A stretch of 64,000 nucleotides of DNA from JBAZLV01 sp964586075 (GTDB lineage: Bacteria > Nitrospirota > UBA9217), in NCBI GenBank assembly GCA_964586075.1, contig CAZPGZ010000017.1:1-64000 (forward strand), given 5' to 3'. Made by a program: the position numbers and the translations under genes. Shown here piece by piece: positions 16,319-24,162 of this stretch (its first letter is position 1; every line of letters begins with the position of its first letter). The notes below the pieces were generated by a model. The model was not told the DNA's origin. It saw nothing but the letters and a program-made list of their open reading frames with translations, and did not search any database.

Positions 16319-17668
16319 CTATGCGCTCTTTTTTACTTTTAACTTCAGTCCTTCGAGGGCCACGACGGTTACTTTTTCACCCTGCCGGATCGGCTCGTCG
16401 CTCCATGCGCTCCAGTATTCCCCCCGCAGGAACACCTGTCCGTCTGCATGGATGTCGGTTTTTGCCGTTGCCTGCATATCAATAAGCCCTTCTTTGCCGG
16501 TGTCCGGTTTTTCCCGGTACACGCGCACCGCAACGGTAACCGTGATGATGAATAGCACGGCAGACACGATCACAACGGGAATGATGACCGCCCAGGATAT
16601 CTGAAGAGCGGGTGATGCGGAATCAATGAGCATGATTGATCCAAAGAGCATGGAAATGACACCTCCGACTCCTAAAACGCCATGGCTTGTTATGAAGGCC
16701 TCCGCAATGAACAACCCGATGCCGAGAATGATGAGCATAAGACCTGCATAATTAATGGGGAGCGTGTGCAGGGCGTAGAAGGCAAGAATCAGGCAGATGG
16801 CGCCCGCCACACCAGGAAAAACAGAACCAGGGTTCGAAAGCTCGAAATAAAGACCGTAGAAACCGAGGATCATGAGGATGTAGGCGATATTAGGGTTGCT
16901 GATAATTTCCAGAAGGCGGTATCGGAAGCCCATTGTGATTTCCTTTACTTCCGCGCCTTCGGTCACAAGCGTCTTTTTGCCAAGGGCCACATCGACGGTT
17001 TTTCCATTGATAGCTTTAATGAGTGAAGGAATGTCGGGAGCAATCAGGTCTACAACTTTATCTTTGATAGCTTCTGTTTCAGTTATGGACACGCTTTCCC
17101 GCACGGCCTCTTCTGCCCATTTGACGTTCCTTCCCCGCTTTTCGGCAATGCCCCTCACCATGGCAGCAAGATCGTTTACCGCTTTTTTCTCCATGGTTTT
17201 GTCCATTTTTCCTTCCACCTGCACCGGGTGCGCCGCGCCGATGTGCGTAGTCGGAGCCATGGCCGCTATGTTTGCCGAAAGCGTGATAAAAACACCTGCC
17301 GATGCTGCCCGCGCACCGGAAGGTGCGACATACACCACGATGGGGACTTCGGACGCCATCATTTTGATGATAATCTGGAGGGTAGAGTCGACAAGACCTC
17401 CCGGAGTGTTCAACTGAATGATGAGAGCCTCGGCTTTTGCCTTGGCGGCGGTGTCAATGGAGGACCCGATGTATTCCGCCACCACCGGCGTGATCGGTGC
17501 GTCTATCTTGATCAGGTATATTGTTTTCTGCTGGGTCGGAGCAGCGGTCGCAGGTGCGGCATCTTTTTTTGTTTCAGCTTTTTCAATGGAGTATGAGATT
17601 CCTACGGCACCGGCAAAAAGCATGGCGAAAAAAGCGACAAACAGCAGGGTTTTGAAGGATTTTTTCAT
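16319..17668 (-). CDS. NfeD-family membrane serine protease (ClpP-like domain plus NfeD domain)
   Basis: 449 aa. A signal/membrane segment (about 6-28) leads into a ClpP-fold domain: LIIQLNTPGGLVDS, then PSGARAASAGVFI with the candidate nucleophile Ser, and a candidate base Lys in GKMDKTMEKKAVND. After that come four or more transmembrane helices (about 265-390) and an OB-fold NfeD domain at the C terminus (ARGQVFLRG-like segment GQVFLRGEYWSAWSDEPI). The Ser-Lys dyad is characteristic of the 1510-N/STOPP proteases that pair with slipins. An AAGGAGAAATA ribosome site precedes the ATG. First gene of the two-gene unit with the slipin. Confidence 0.93.
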   Translation of the reverse strand: MKKSFKTLLFVAFFAMLFAGAVGISYSIEKAETKKDAAPATAAPTQQKTIYLIKIDAPITPVVAEYIGSSIDTAAKAKAEALIIQLNTPGGLVDSTLQIIIKMMASEVPIVVYVAPSGARAASAGVFITLSANIAAMAPTTHIGAAHPVQVEGKMDKTMEKKAVNDLAAMVRGIAEKRGRNVKWAEEAVRESVSITETEAIKDKVVDLIAPDIPSLIKAINGKTVDVALGKKTLVTEGAEVKEITMGFRYRLLEIISNPNIAYILMILGFYGLYFELSNPGSVFPGVAGAICLILAFYALHTLPINYAGLMLIILGIGLFIAEAFITSHGVLGVGGVISMLFGSIMLIDSASPALQISWAVIIPVVIVSAVLFIITVTVAVRVYREKPDTGKEGLIDMQATAKTDIHADGQVFLRGEYWSAWSDEPIRQGEKVTVVALEGLKLKVKKSA

Positions 17669-17688
17669 TATTTCTCCTTAACAAAATA

Positions 17689-17717
17689 AGTATATCCTTA
17701 ATACCAGAGGCTGTCAA
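17689..17717 (-). promoter_or_regulatory. Sigma-70 promoter of the nfeD-slipin operon
   Basis: On the minus strand TTGACA (17717-17712), 17-nt spacer, TATACT (17694-17689). The leader to the ATG at 17668 is about 15 nt and contains AAGGAG. Confidence 0.8.
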
Positions 17718-17724
17718 GAATCGC

Positions 17725-17753
17725 TTGACTCAACAGTTTTTTTTCTGTAGCAT
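17725..17753 (+). promoter_or_regulatory. Candidate promoter for rsmD-coaD
   Basis: TTGACT, 17-nt spacer, TAGCAT on the plus strand, back to back with the nfeD promoter (7 nt apart). This leaves a leader of about 150 nt to rsmD. Confidence 0.45.
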
Positions 17754-17912
17754 CGTAGAAAATTTCACTGTTTTCGAGGCCATTTTCATGCAGGAAAATT
17801 CAGGAGCCAGACCGGTATTGCACCAGAATGTTTCGCATACGTGCGGCGCTTTGCGAAAAAATGCGTTGTTGATGAAGAGAAGCGGTACCGTAACCGTTTC
17901 AGGAAAATTTTT

Positions 17913-18449
17913 ATGAGAGTGGCAGGGGGGGCAGGGAAAGGACGCCGGTTACAAGTGCCTTCAGGATTGCGGGTCCGGCCCACGTCCGACAAGGTAAAGC
18001 AGGCACTTTTTAACATTCTGGGAAACAAGGTCTCCGGCGCGGTTTTTTTGGATCTGTATGCAGGTGCCGGTGGGATCGGCATTGAGGCGCTCAGCCGGGG
18101 TGCAGGCAAGGTGACCTTTGTGGACGCCTCCCGTGAGTCTTTGCATGTCATCAAGCGGAACCTGCAGCAGCTGGAGTTTGAGGACCGGGCACAGGTCGTG
18201 CTGTCGAAAGCTGAGTCATTTCTTAAAAAAACGACCGAATCCTATGACATAGTGTTTCTTGACCCGCCGTATGCGGAAGATATTGCCTCCGTGCTCGAAT
18301 TGTTTGGGGCAGGAGCATTGAGCCCCGGCGCCGTTGTTGTTGCGGAACATTTCAAGAAACAAGCATCTCCGGAAAAAGTTGCCGGGCTGACCCTGAGTCG
18401 CGAATCGCGATACGGGGATACGGTGCTGGCTTTTTACGAGATGAAATAA
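17913..18449 (+). CDS. rsmD: 16S rRNA (guanine966-N2)-methyltransferase RsmD
   Basis: 178 aa from the ATG at 17913, which follows AGGAAAA and matches the family start MRV(I/V)AGxxKGRRL. RsmD methylates G966 of 16S rRNA. Seen: the N-terminal GGAGKGRRLQVP, the VRPTSDKVKQALFNIL helix, the SAM motif FLDLYAGAGGIGIEALSRGA and the catalytic DPPY motif (VFLDPPYAED). coaD follows 51 nt downstream; rsmD-coaD is a very common bacterial pair. Confidence 0.95.
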   Translation: MRVAGGAGKGRRLQVPSGLRVRPTSDKVKQALFNILGNKVSGAVFLDLYAGAGGIGIEALSRGAGKVTFVDASRESLHVIKRNLQQLEFEDRAQVVLSKAESFLKKTTESYDIVFLDPPYAEDIASVLELFGAGALSPGAVVVAEHFKKQASPEKVAGLTLSRESRYGDTVLAFYEMK

Positions 18450-18500
18450 AAAATTACGGTGAAGACACACAACATGCTTGATCAAGCAAAGGGAGAATCC

Positions 18501-18986
18501 ATGATAAGACCTATCGCTGTTTATGCCGGTACGTTCGATCCTGTTACCAATGGGCACCTTGACCTTGTGGAACGGAGCCTCAGGATTTTTGGTGAACTGA
18601 TTATTGCGGTTGCGGCGAATCCAAAAAAAAATCCGCTTTTTTCTCTTGAAGAACGCGTCGGTATGTTCAAGGAGATAACGGCTGGTTATCAGAATGTGAC
18701 TATTGAAGGTTTCGACGGCCTGCTTATTGAGTACGTGAGGCGCAAGAAGGCATCGGCCATTATCCGGGGTCTTCGGGCGGTTTCCGATTTTGAATTTGAG
18801 ATGCAGATGGCGCTTACAAACCGCAGGCTTTGCAATACGGTTGAAGCTGTTTTTATGATGCCGAACGAGGCGTATTCCTTTATTACCTCGACCATTGTGA
18901 AGGAAGTTGCGAGTTACGGCGGCGATATTTCCACGCTTGTTCCGGAGCTTGTTGCGGAGCGCCTCAAGAAGAAATTTGCAAAATAG
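18501..18986 (+). CDS. coaD: Phosphopantetheine adenylyltransferase
   Basis: 161 aa from the ATG at 18501, preceded by GGGAGA. Transfers AMP from ATP to 4'-phosphopantetheine in coenzyme A synthesis. Seen: the nucleotidylyltransferase motif YAGTFDPVTNGHLDLVERS with T/HxGH signature, the ANPKKNPLFSLEERV segment, IIRGLRAVSDFEFEMQMA, and the C-terminal SSTIVKEV-like segment TSTIVKEVASYGGD. Length and motifs are standard. Likely in one transcript with rsmD. Confidence 0.97.
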   Translation: MIRPIAVYAGTFDPVTNGHLDLVERSLRIFGELIIAVAANPKKNPLFSLEERVGMFKEITAGYQNVTIEGFDGLLIEYVRRKKASAIIRGLRAVSDFEFEMQMALTNRRLCNTVEAVFMMPNEAYSFITSTIVKEVASYGGDISTLVPELVAERLKKKFAK

Positions 18987-19031
18987 AAGGTTCTAGGAAT
19001 ACAAAAAACAACCGAAAACAGAGACGATGTG

Positions 19032-20345
19032 CTACACTGCCTCTCTGCCGCGATGCGCCTGCGCACGGCAGTAATCTCTGAAATTGTTTACTCCGATAAA
19101 AAACTCGCGCATCATCAAGAACCAGTAATACCTCCCGTCCTTGGTAAGCGAGAGTTTGTTGCCTTTCTTCTGAAGTCCGTTTATTAGCCTGAAGAACATG
19201 ATCTCAGGCCAGAGATACCGGTAGATGTTTACCCCGTGTTTCGCATTTAGCAGGTTTATATCCACGCTCAACCCGAAGAGCTTCATGAGAAAGTCGTAGG
19301 AAATTCTCTCCCGCATGGAAAAATCCCGCTTTGCCGCTATGGGTAAAATTCCTTGATTCACCTTCGCGATATATGTTTCTATGTCGAATGTATTTGCATA
19401 CGCGGTTCTTCCGAGATGGCCGATGGACCCGCTGCCAAGACCTGCATATTCATCAAAGTGCACGGCGTATTCATCGATGAGAGCATCATGACGTGAAAAA
19501 CACCAGGCAGTGCTTGCACGGTAGTGGGACGAGAGACCTTCCGAAATCACCGTATAAAATTCTCGTGCACGGGTGGAGTCGATAGTTCCTCCCAATTCTC
19601 GAGCCATTGTTTCCTGCGTTTGAAGAGACGACATTAACGGATAATAGGTTATTTGGTCGACACCGAGACTGTTTATGGTGGCCAGGTCCTGCTCCAGCAT
19701 CTGCCTGGTCTGTGTGGGGAAATTAAATATCATGTCCACATTCAGGGTATGAAAAATGCCTTGGGTCTGTTTTAGGCGTTCGGCAACTTCCGCACCGCTT
19801 CCATACTTGTGATAGCGTTTCAGGGATTGCAGCAAATCATCGTCAAATGTTTGTACTCCGACGGAAAGCCTGTTGACGCCTGCATTTTTCAGGATAAGGA
19901 GGTTCGTCCTGGTAAGGTGGTTGGGATTTGTCTCGACGGAAATTTCTGTGATATGGAACTGTCCCTTCACCAATCCGATCGTGGACTCAAGCTCGTCTAT
20001 TAAAACCGTCGGGGTCCCTCCGCCGATATACAGTGCTTGAAAATCATGTCCTAATTTTTTATAGAGCATGATTTCTTTGCGCAAGGCATCAAAATAGCGA
20101 CGCGTTAAGTCTTCCTGAAATTCCACACGATTGAAGGAACAATACGGACACAGTTCTTCACAAAAAGGCACGTGAAGATACAGGCCTGCCGGAATATTTT
20201 TAGACCGCTGTGGAACCGCAAGTGAAGTCGTCGGCGTAAATTGCAGGCATTCAGCGTTCTTTTTTCGGGTAACATACGTGATGAATTTTTCGGCAAGCAT
20301 AATGCCGGGTTCCTTGAAAAAGCCCAGACGCATAGAAAATACCAT
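19032..20345 (-). CDS. HemN-like radical SAM protein (coproporphyrinogen III oxidase family)
   Basis: 437 aa with the radical-SAM motif C-EEL-C-PY-C (CxxxCxxC) in LHVPFCEELCPYCSF near residue 60, GGGTPT for SAM binding, and the HemN-type segments SVETNPNHL, NRLSVGVQTFDDDLL and NVDMIFNFPTQT. The C-terminal winged region differs from classical HemN/HemW (HDALIDEYAVHFDEYAGLGSGS), so I do not assign hemN, hemW or hutW. Members of this family use SAM to decarboxylate coproporphyrinogen or act as heme chaperones or heme-degrading enzymes. The ATG at 20345 is uncertain (20330 and 20300 are alternatives). No heme genes lie beside it. Confidence 0.85.
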   Translation of the reverse strand: MVFSMRLGFFKEPGIMLAEKFITYVTRKKNAECLQFTPTTSLAVPQRSKNIPAGLYLHVPFCEELCPYCSFNRVEFQEDLTRRYFDALRKEIMLYKKLGHDFQALYIGGGTPTVLIDELESTIGLVKGQFHITEISVETNPNHLTRTNLLILKNAGVNRLSVGVQTFDDDLLQSLKRYHKYGSGAEVAERLKQTQGIFHTLNVDMIFNFPTQTRQMLEQDLATINSLGVDQITYYPLMSSLQTQETMARELGGTIDSTRAREFYTVISEGLSSHYRASTAWCFSRHDALIDEYAVHFDEYAGLGSGSIGHLGRTAYANTFDIETYIAKVNQGILPIAAKRDFSMRERISYDFLMKLFGLSVDINLLNAKHGVNIYRYLWPEIMFFRLINGLQKKGNKLSLTKDGRYYWFLMMREFFIGVNNFRDYCRAQAHRGREAV

Positions 20346-20509
20346 CCCGTGAAAAAATTATAGAGCGAACTAAGGTATGATTTTATAACCAACTATATTA
20401 TCACCAAAGGCCGGGAAAAGAAACATCAAAATAGCGGTCTTACCGTTGCTACAGGGAGGGGGTCTGGATGTTTGCGAGAGGGGGAGGAGCTATGAAGTAG
20501 AGCCGGTGC

Positions 20510-21277
20510 TCAGGGATTTTGGGGTGGAATACCCCGCAAAACTTCGTTCACAATAAATGATCTGATATGTTCCTGATCTTTTTCGCTGATTTCGACAAAC
20601 TGGAGCCCTACTCCCGGTTCGCTGTAGGGGCCGGTCCGGGCCGGACAGTTATATACCACTGCTGCCTCTGTGAGGACGCGGTGGCCGTTTAGGTCAACCT
20701 GGAGCGAGAGCCGTAGGTTCCGGACGGCATTCCGTGTTGTACGAAGAAACAAGCCTCGTTCAGACAGTTCCAGAGCATATGCTCCCTCAAAGTCCTCGAG
20801 CGGCATATTGGTAACTTTGACCGGCTGGGTCGTCCTGATCCTCATGCTTGTGCGGGGCGTTTTTTCCGCCGCCACCTGAACAGCGCGATAAAGCAGTTCT
20901 GGTGCAATGGGGCGACAAAGGCATTCTACAGCTCCCAGCTCGAAGCAACGCTGTTTTACAGCCAAGTCATCCTGGTCACTTATGGCGATGACGGGGAGGA
21001 CGGCCGTGGGTGGATAGTCTCTGAGTTGCTGCATAAAGTCAAAACCGCTCTTTCCCTTGGGCGGAAGAGCGATAATTATAAGTGCAGGAAGTGCCACGGA
21101 CGCCATCTGAAGCGCTTCTTCGGCAGTCGAGGCTTTGAAAATCTGATAATTAAAACGCTGAAGGAGCAGGGACGTATAGGCGAGGCTGCTCGGGTCGCCG
21201 TCTACAACCAACATGAATCGGCTTCTGCGATTTTGTCTGCTGAGTGAGGCGGCTATTTTGTGCTCAACCAGGTTCAT
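20510..21277 (-). CDS. Pseudo-receiver/PilZ protein A
   Basis: 255 aa from the ATG at 21277, preceded by GAGGTTGAG; an in-frame ATG at 21385 overlaps the upstream stop, but paralogue alignment favours 21277. N-terminal receiver fold (VVDGDPSSLAYTSLLLQRF...), C-terminal PilZ-type domain (about 150-250: TSMRIRTTQPVKV, LELSERGLFLRT). The expected phosphoacceptor Asp in the PxLIIxD strand is Ala (PALIIIALPP), and the conserved Lys before Pro is Arg (CRPIAPELL). The PilZ SxxG position reads SERG. Third of three tandem paralogues; likely responds to c-di-GMP or protein partners rather than phosphorylation. Confidence 0.83.
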   Translation of the reverse strand: MNLVEHKIAASLSRQNRRSRFMLVVDGDPSSLAYTSLLLQRFNYQIFKASTAEEALQMASVALPALIIIALPPKGKSGFDFMQQLRDYPPTAVLPVIAISDQDDLAVKQRCFELGAVECLCRPIAPELLYRAVQVAAEKTPRTSMRIRTTQPVKVTNMPLEDFEGAYALELSERGLFLRTTRNAVRNLRLSLQVDLNGHRVLTEAAVVYNCPARTGPYSEPGVGLQFVEISEKDQEHIRSFIVNEVLRGIPPQNP

Positions 21278-21381
21278 CTCAACCTCAGAATTGCCCTTAT
21301 CACCAGCGCATGCATCGGTAGTCTGTTTGAACAGATTTTCAGAAAAACAGTGGAAACGGAAAATAGCATAATTGATTTTTC

Positions 21382-22143
21382 TCACGCATCTACCGGTGGT
21401 ATCCCTCTGACAACCTCGGTTCTGACAAAGCGTCGGATAAGGTCCTGGTCGTGGGATGCAATTTGGGCGAACTGAAGCCCCATCCCCGGCTCGCGGTACA
21501 TGCCTCTGCCGGTCCGGCTACTATAGAGGACAATTGCAAGCACTTGTATTTTTTTATCATACAGATGGAATTGACAGGTCAGCTGGGTATGCACACTGGC
21601 AGGCTTATGGGTCCGGACAAACATTCCGCCTTCTGATAAATCAGTAGTGCACGCGTTATCAAAACAGTCGGAAGACGAATCAGTTGCATGAATGGGGAGC
21701 AGCGTTCTGATGCGAATATGGGACCGCGGGGTGGTCTCTATGGTTGTTTGAACGGCCTGATACAATTGCTCAGGTGAAATTGGCTTTGTCAAACACTTTG
21801 AAATTCCCTGCTGCAGACATTGTTTTTCGCCGATCAGGTCTTCTTGAGTTCTCAGGGCGATAAGGGGCACGTCCGCCGTGCTGGGGCTCTGCATGAGCTG
21901 TTTCATAAAAGCGAGGCCGTTCTCTTCCGCAAGGTCCGTTGCTATTATCACAAGAGACGGGACTGCGACCGCTGTCATGGTAAGGGCTTCTTTTGCTGTG
22001 GAAGCCGTAAGCGTCTTGTATGCAAAACGCTGGAGCAGCGCGGAAACGAAACAAAGGTGGTCTACGTTGCTGTCTACAACAAGAAGAAAACGGCCTTTTC
22101 GATCAGATTTGTTCCATTCAGCAAGTGTTGCATTCTCATGCAT
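21382..22143 (-). CDS. Pseudo-receiver/PilZ protein B
   Basis: 253 aa from the ATG at 22143, which is preceded by a near-perfect ribosome site (AGGAGGAAAGGC). Receiver domain residues about 17-130 (FLLVVDSNVDHLCFVSALLQRF); the phosphoacceptor position is Ala (PSLVIIATDLAEENG), although the Lys (LTKPISPEQLY) is kept. The PilZ domain contains IRIRTLLPIHATD and TDLSEGGMFVRTHKP, the best match of the three to the (D/N)xSxxG PilZ motif. PilZ domains bind c-di-GMP; whether this one does needs the upstream Arg motif, which here reads RIR and is not the classical RxxxR. Between paralogues A and C, overlapping the longer frame of A. Confidence 0.85.
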   Translation of the reverse strand: MHENATLAEWNKSDRKGRFLLVVDSNVDHLCFVSALLQRFAYKTLTASTAKEALTMTAVAVPSLVIIATDLAEENGLAFMKQLMQSPSTADVPLIALRTQEDLIGEKQCLQQGISKCLTKPISPEQLYQAVQTTIETTPRSHIRIRTLLPIHATDSSSDCFDNACTTDLSEGGMFVRTHKPASVHTQLTCQFHLYDKKIQVLAIVLYSSRTGRGMYREPGMGLQFAQIASHDQDLIRRFVRTEVVRGIPPVDA

Positions 22144-22239
22144 GCCTTTCCTCCTAGAAAATCCTACAGCAGAAACAACGAAAAAATACGGCAAGACAGC
22201 CGTTTTTTTACCGGTATTCTGATTATTTAATCCCTGTTG

Positions 22240-22998
22240 CTAATCGGATAAATATTCAATGCCTCGTGTAATCTCGCTCAGAATAAACTGCCGAATAATC
22301 TCTCTGTCTGCGGGTGAAATCCTGCGGAACTCAAGGCCCATGCCGAGTTCTTCGGAAGGATTTCCTATGACATGGTTGCTGTAGAGAACAACCGCTTCAG
22401 TAGTGACAAGATTCTTGTCTAATTGTAGCTGAAGAACGAGTCGCGTGTCAATGGGCGCAGGTCGTGTCGTCGGTAAGAAAATGCCGCGTTCCGAAAGTAT
22501 GGCTGCAGATGCTCCCCCCAGTCCGTTGAACGACAGGTTGTTCACTTTTACAGGCAAAAGGGTCTTAATGCGAATGGTGCTGCGGGGTGTTGCTTCAAGA
22601 GCTGTCTGAATGATACGATACAGCCTGTCTATGTTGACCGGCGACGGAAGAGACTCTGCAACGTGCAATTCACGACAGCGTTTTTCCACCTGTAAATCAA
22701 TCTGTTTCTGCAATACGATGATAAAAACAGAAGCAATGTAAGGGGTCTGGCGCACTTCACGAATGAACTCGAGGCCGGTCATATCAGGAAGGTCCAAGGC
22801 AGTGATAATGAGGGACGGACTGGACACAGCGGATATGGCAAGAGCTTCTCTGGCATTTGCAGCGGTGCAGATCTGGTAGCCCAGCCGCTGCAGAATAATG
22901 GACAGATAGTTAAGATTATATGCATCGCTGTCTACCAGCAGCAGAAACTTGCTGTTTCTGTCTGTTTTTCGGGGAGCTGTGGTTTTGCTGGAATTCAT
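22240..22998 (-). CDS. Pseudo-receiver/PilZ protein C
   Basis: 252 aa, the first gene of the tandem trio. Receiver domain about 17-130 (FLLLVDSDAYNLNYLSIILQRLGYQI); the phosphoacceptor Asp is replaced by Ala (PSLIITALDLPDMTG), and the Lys by Ser (LPSPVNIDRLY). PilZ-like domain about 145-245, with TIRIKTLLPVKVNNLSFNG and AILSERGIFLPTTRPA, where the SxxG Gly is Gly but the preceding residue is Arg. No ribosome site is obvious before the ATG. The three paralogues share their C-terminal pattern GMGLxFxxIxxxDxxxIRxFxxxExxRGI. Confidence 0.85.
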   Translation of the reverse strand: MNSSKTTAPRKTDRNSKFLLLVDSDAYNLNYLSIILQRLGYQICTAANAREALAISAVSSPSLIITALDLPDMTGLEFIREVRQTPYIASVFIIVLQKQIDLQVEKRCRELHVAESLPSPVNIDRLYRIIQTALEATPRSTIRIKTLLPVKVNNLSFNGLGGASAAILSERGIFLPTTRPAPIDTRLVLQLQLDKNLVTTEAVVLYSNHVIGNPSEELGMGLEFRRISPADREIIRQFILSEITRGIEYLSD

Positions 22999-23087
22999 AA
23001 TCGTTTATAGTCTTACCATGTTTCACGTTTTAGAGTAAGCCGGCGCTGCTTATCGTATAGATTTCGGGATATCCCGTAAAGCATTCT

Positions 23088-23897
23088 TTATCGCAGAATC
23101 AGGCTGATGGCATTTGTGCTGCATGCCCTGCGGCATAAACCGCATCCGAAGCAGTTGTGCGGATCAATGCACGCGAGAGATCTTCCGTTTTTAAAAGTGC
23201 CGGTGATTGCTTTAAAATGACATTCAGAGGCGCAAAGGCCGCAACCTGTGCAGAGCAACTCATTTACGTTGGCAACGTGCTCGGCGCGCTGCATGGTCTC
23301 TACTCCAATCTGCGCTAGGGTTTTCAAAGCAAGGCATTCGTGGGGAGAACAGTTGCAAATTGCGCCGATGAAAGGGGTCATCATCGTCCAGATGGTATGA
23401 ACTGCTCCCTGGGCATCCATTTCCTTCATCTGGGCCACGGCCTCATCCGAAGAAAGTTGTTCAAGGCCCTCGGAAGAGGCTGTTCCAAAGGAGGCCATAT
23501 CAATACCGTTGTACCAGGGGTCGGAGCCGTAGCTGACGGCATAGCAGCACCGGATTTCTTTTTTTTCCATGCTCCAGCGGCAGGCGCACGGCATGCGTAC
23601 AACAGTCAAGGCCTGTTTTACCACCGTGCTGATTTCCTCAATGGGCAAAACCTGGCCGAAATGTTCAACCTTCGCTTTTGCAACGAGGGCTTTTGCCACG
23701 GTTTCGGGAAGCTTACCTTTCTTTTTATAGATTGTTTCCAGTCTGCCCAGTGTTTGAAACCCTTCTGCGAATGTGGTTGTCAGAAAATTTTCTATATACT
23801 GCTGGCGACGGATATCCGACAGCAGATCATGGGAATAATTTGCAGCATTTTTGTACCATATTTTTCCTTCACCATGGTGTGTGCAGAATTCACACAT
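23088..23897 (-). CDS. Iron-sulfur protein with C-terminal 2[4Fe-4S] ferredoxin domain
   Basis: 269 aa. The C-terminal 60 residues hold two ferredoxin motifs (CTGCGLCASECHFKAI and CFGCGLCRRACSTNAI). The N-terminal part has further Cys-rich patches: CEFCTHHGEG at residues 2-11, CACRWSMEKKEIRCCY in the middle and ICNCSPHECLA, suggesting additional metal or cluster sites. Soluble, with no signal peptide or membrane segment. I do not recognise a named function; proteins of this type occur in anaerobes as electron-transfer subunits. A GGAG box lies 5 nt before the ATG. It has its own promoter and lies between the HD-GYP and PilZ genes. Confidence 0.85.
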   Translation of the reverse strand: MCEFCTHHGEGKIWYKNAANYSHDLLSDIRRQQYIENFLTTTFAEGFQTLGRLETIYKKKGKLPETVAKALVAKAKVEHFGQVLPIEEISTVVKQALTVVRMPCACRWSMEKKEIRCCYAVSYGSDPWYNGIDMASFGTASSEGLEQLSSDEAVAQMKEMDAQGAVHTIWTMMTPFIGAICNCSPHECLALKTLAQIGVETMQRAEHVANVNELLCTGCGLCASECHFKAITGTFKNGRSLACIDPHNCFGCGLCRRACSTNAISLILR

Positions 23898-23935
23898 AAA
23901 TACTCCAAACTACAAAAAAGTAATGTTTCATGCAT

Positions 23936-23964
23936 ATTGTATAGGAAAAAAAACTTGCTGACAA
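23936..23964 (-). promoter_or_regulatory. Sigma-70 promoter of the iron-sulfur protein gene
   Basis: On the minus strand TTGTCA (23964-23959), 17-nt spacer, TACAAT (23941-23936). Leader about 33 nt to the ATG at 23897. Confidence 0.7.
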
Positions 23965-24162
23965 TATTAATTGAGCTTTTTCCATTTAAAAAAACGGGGA
24001 TACTTCCGGGAAGTGCATGGCGGAAACTCGGTTAGACGGCAAAGAGTACAGAGATTTTATTTGAAGTGCGTCAATGATAATATGCGTATGGTTTGCAGGT
24101 TATATTCGGAGAGAGATGGCTGGCAAGCATTCCTTATACGCCAAACGCTGTCACTGTTGACA

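Noticed and set aside
23898..24162. A possible c-di-GMP riboswitch before the iron-sulfur protein gene
   Set aside because: The neighbouring PilZ and HD-GYP genes made this worth checking, but I find no conserved GEMM core and no pairing that fits; the promoter also starts downstream of the best-looking part.
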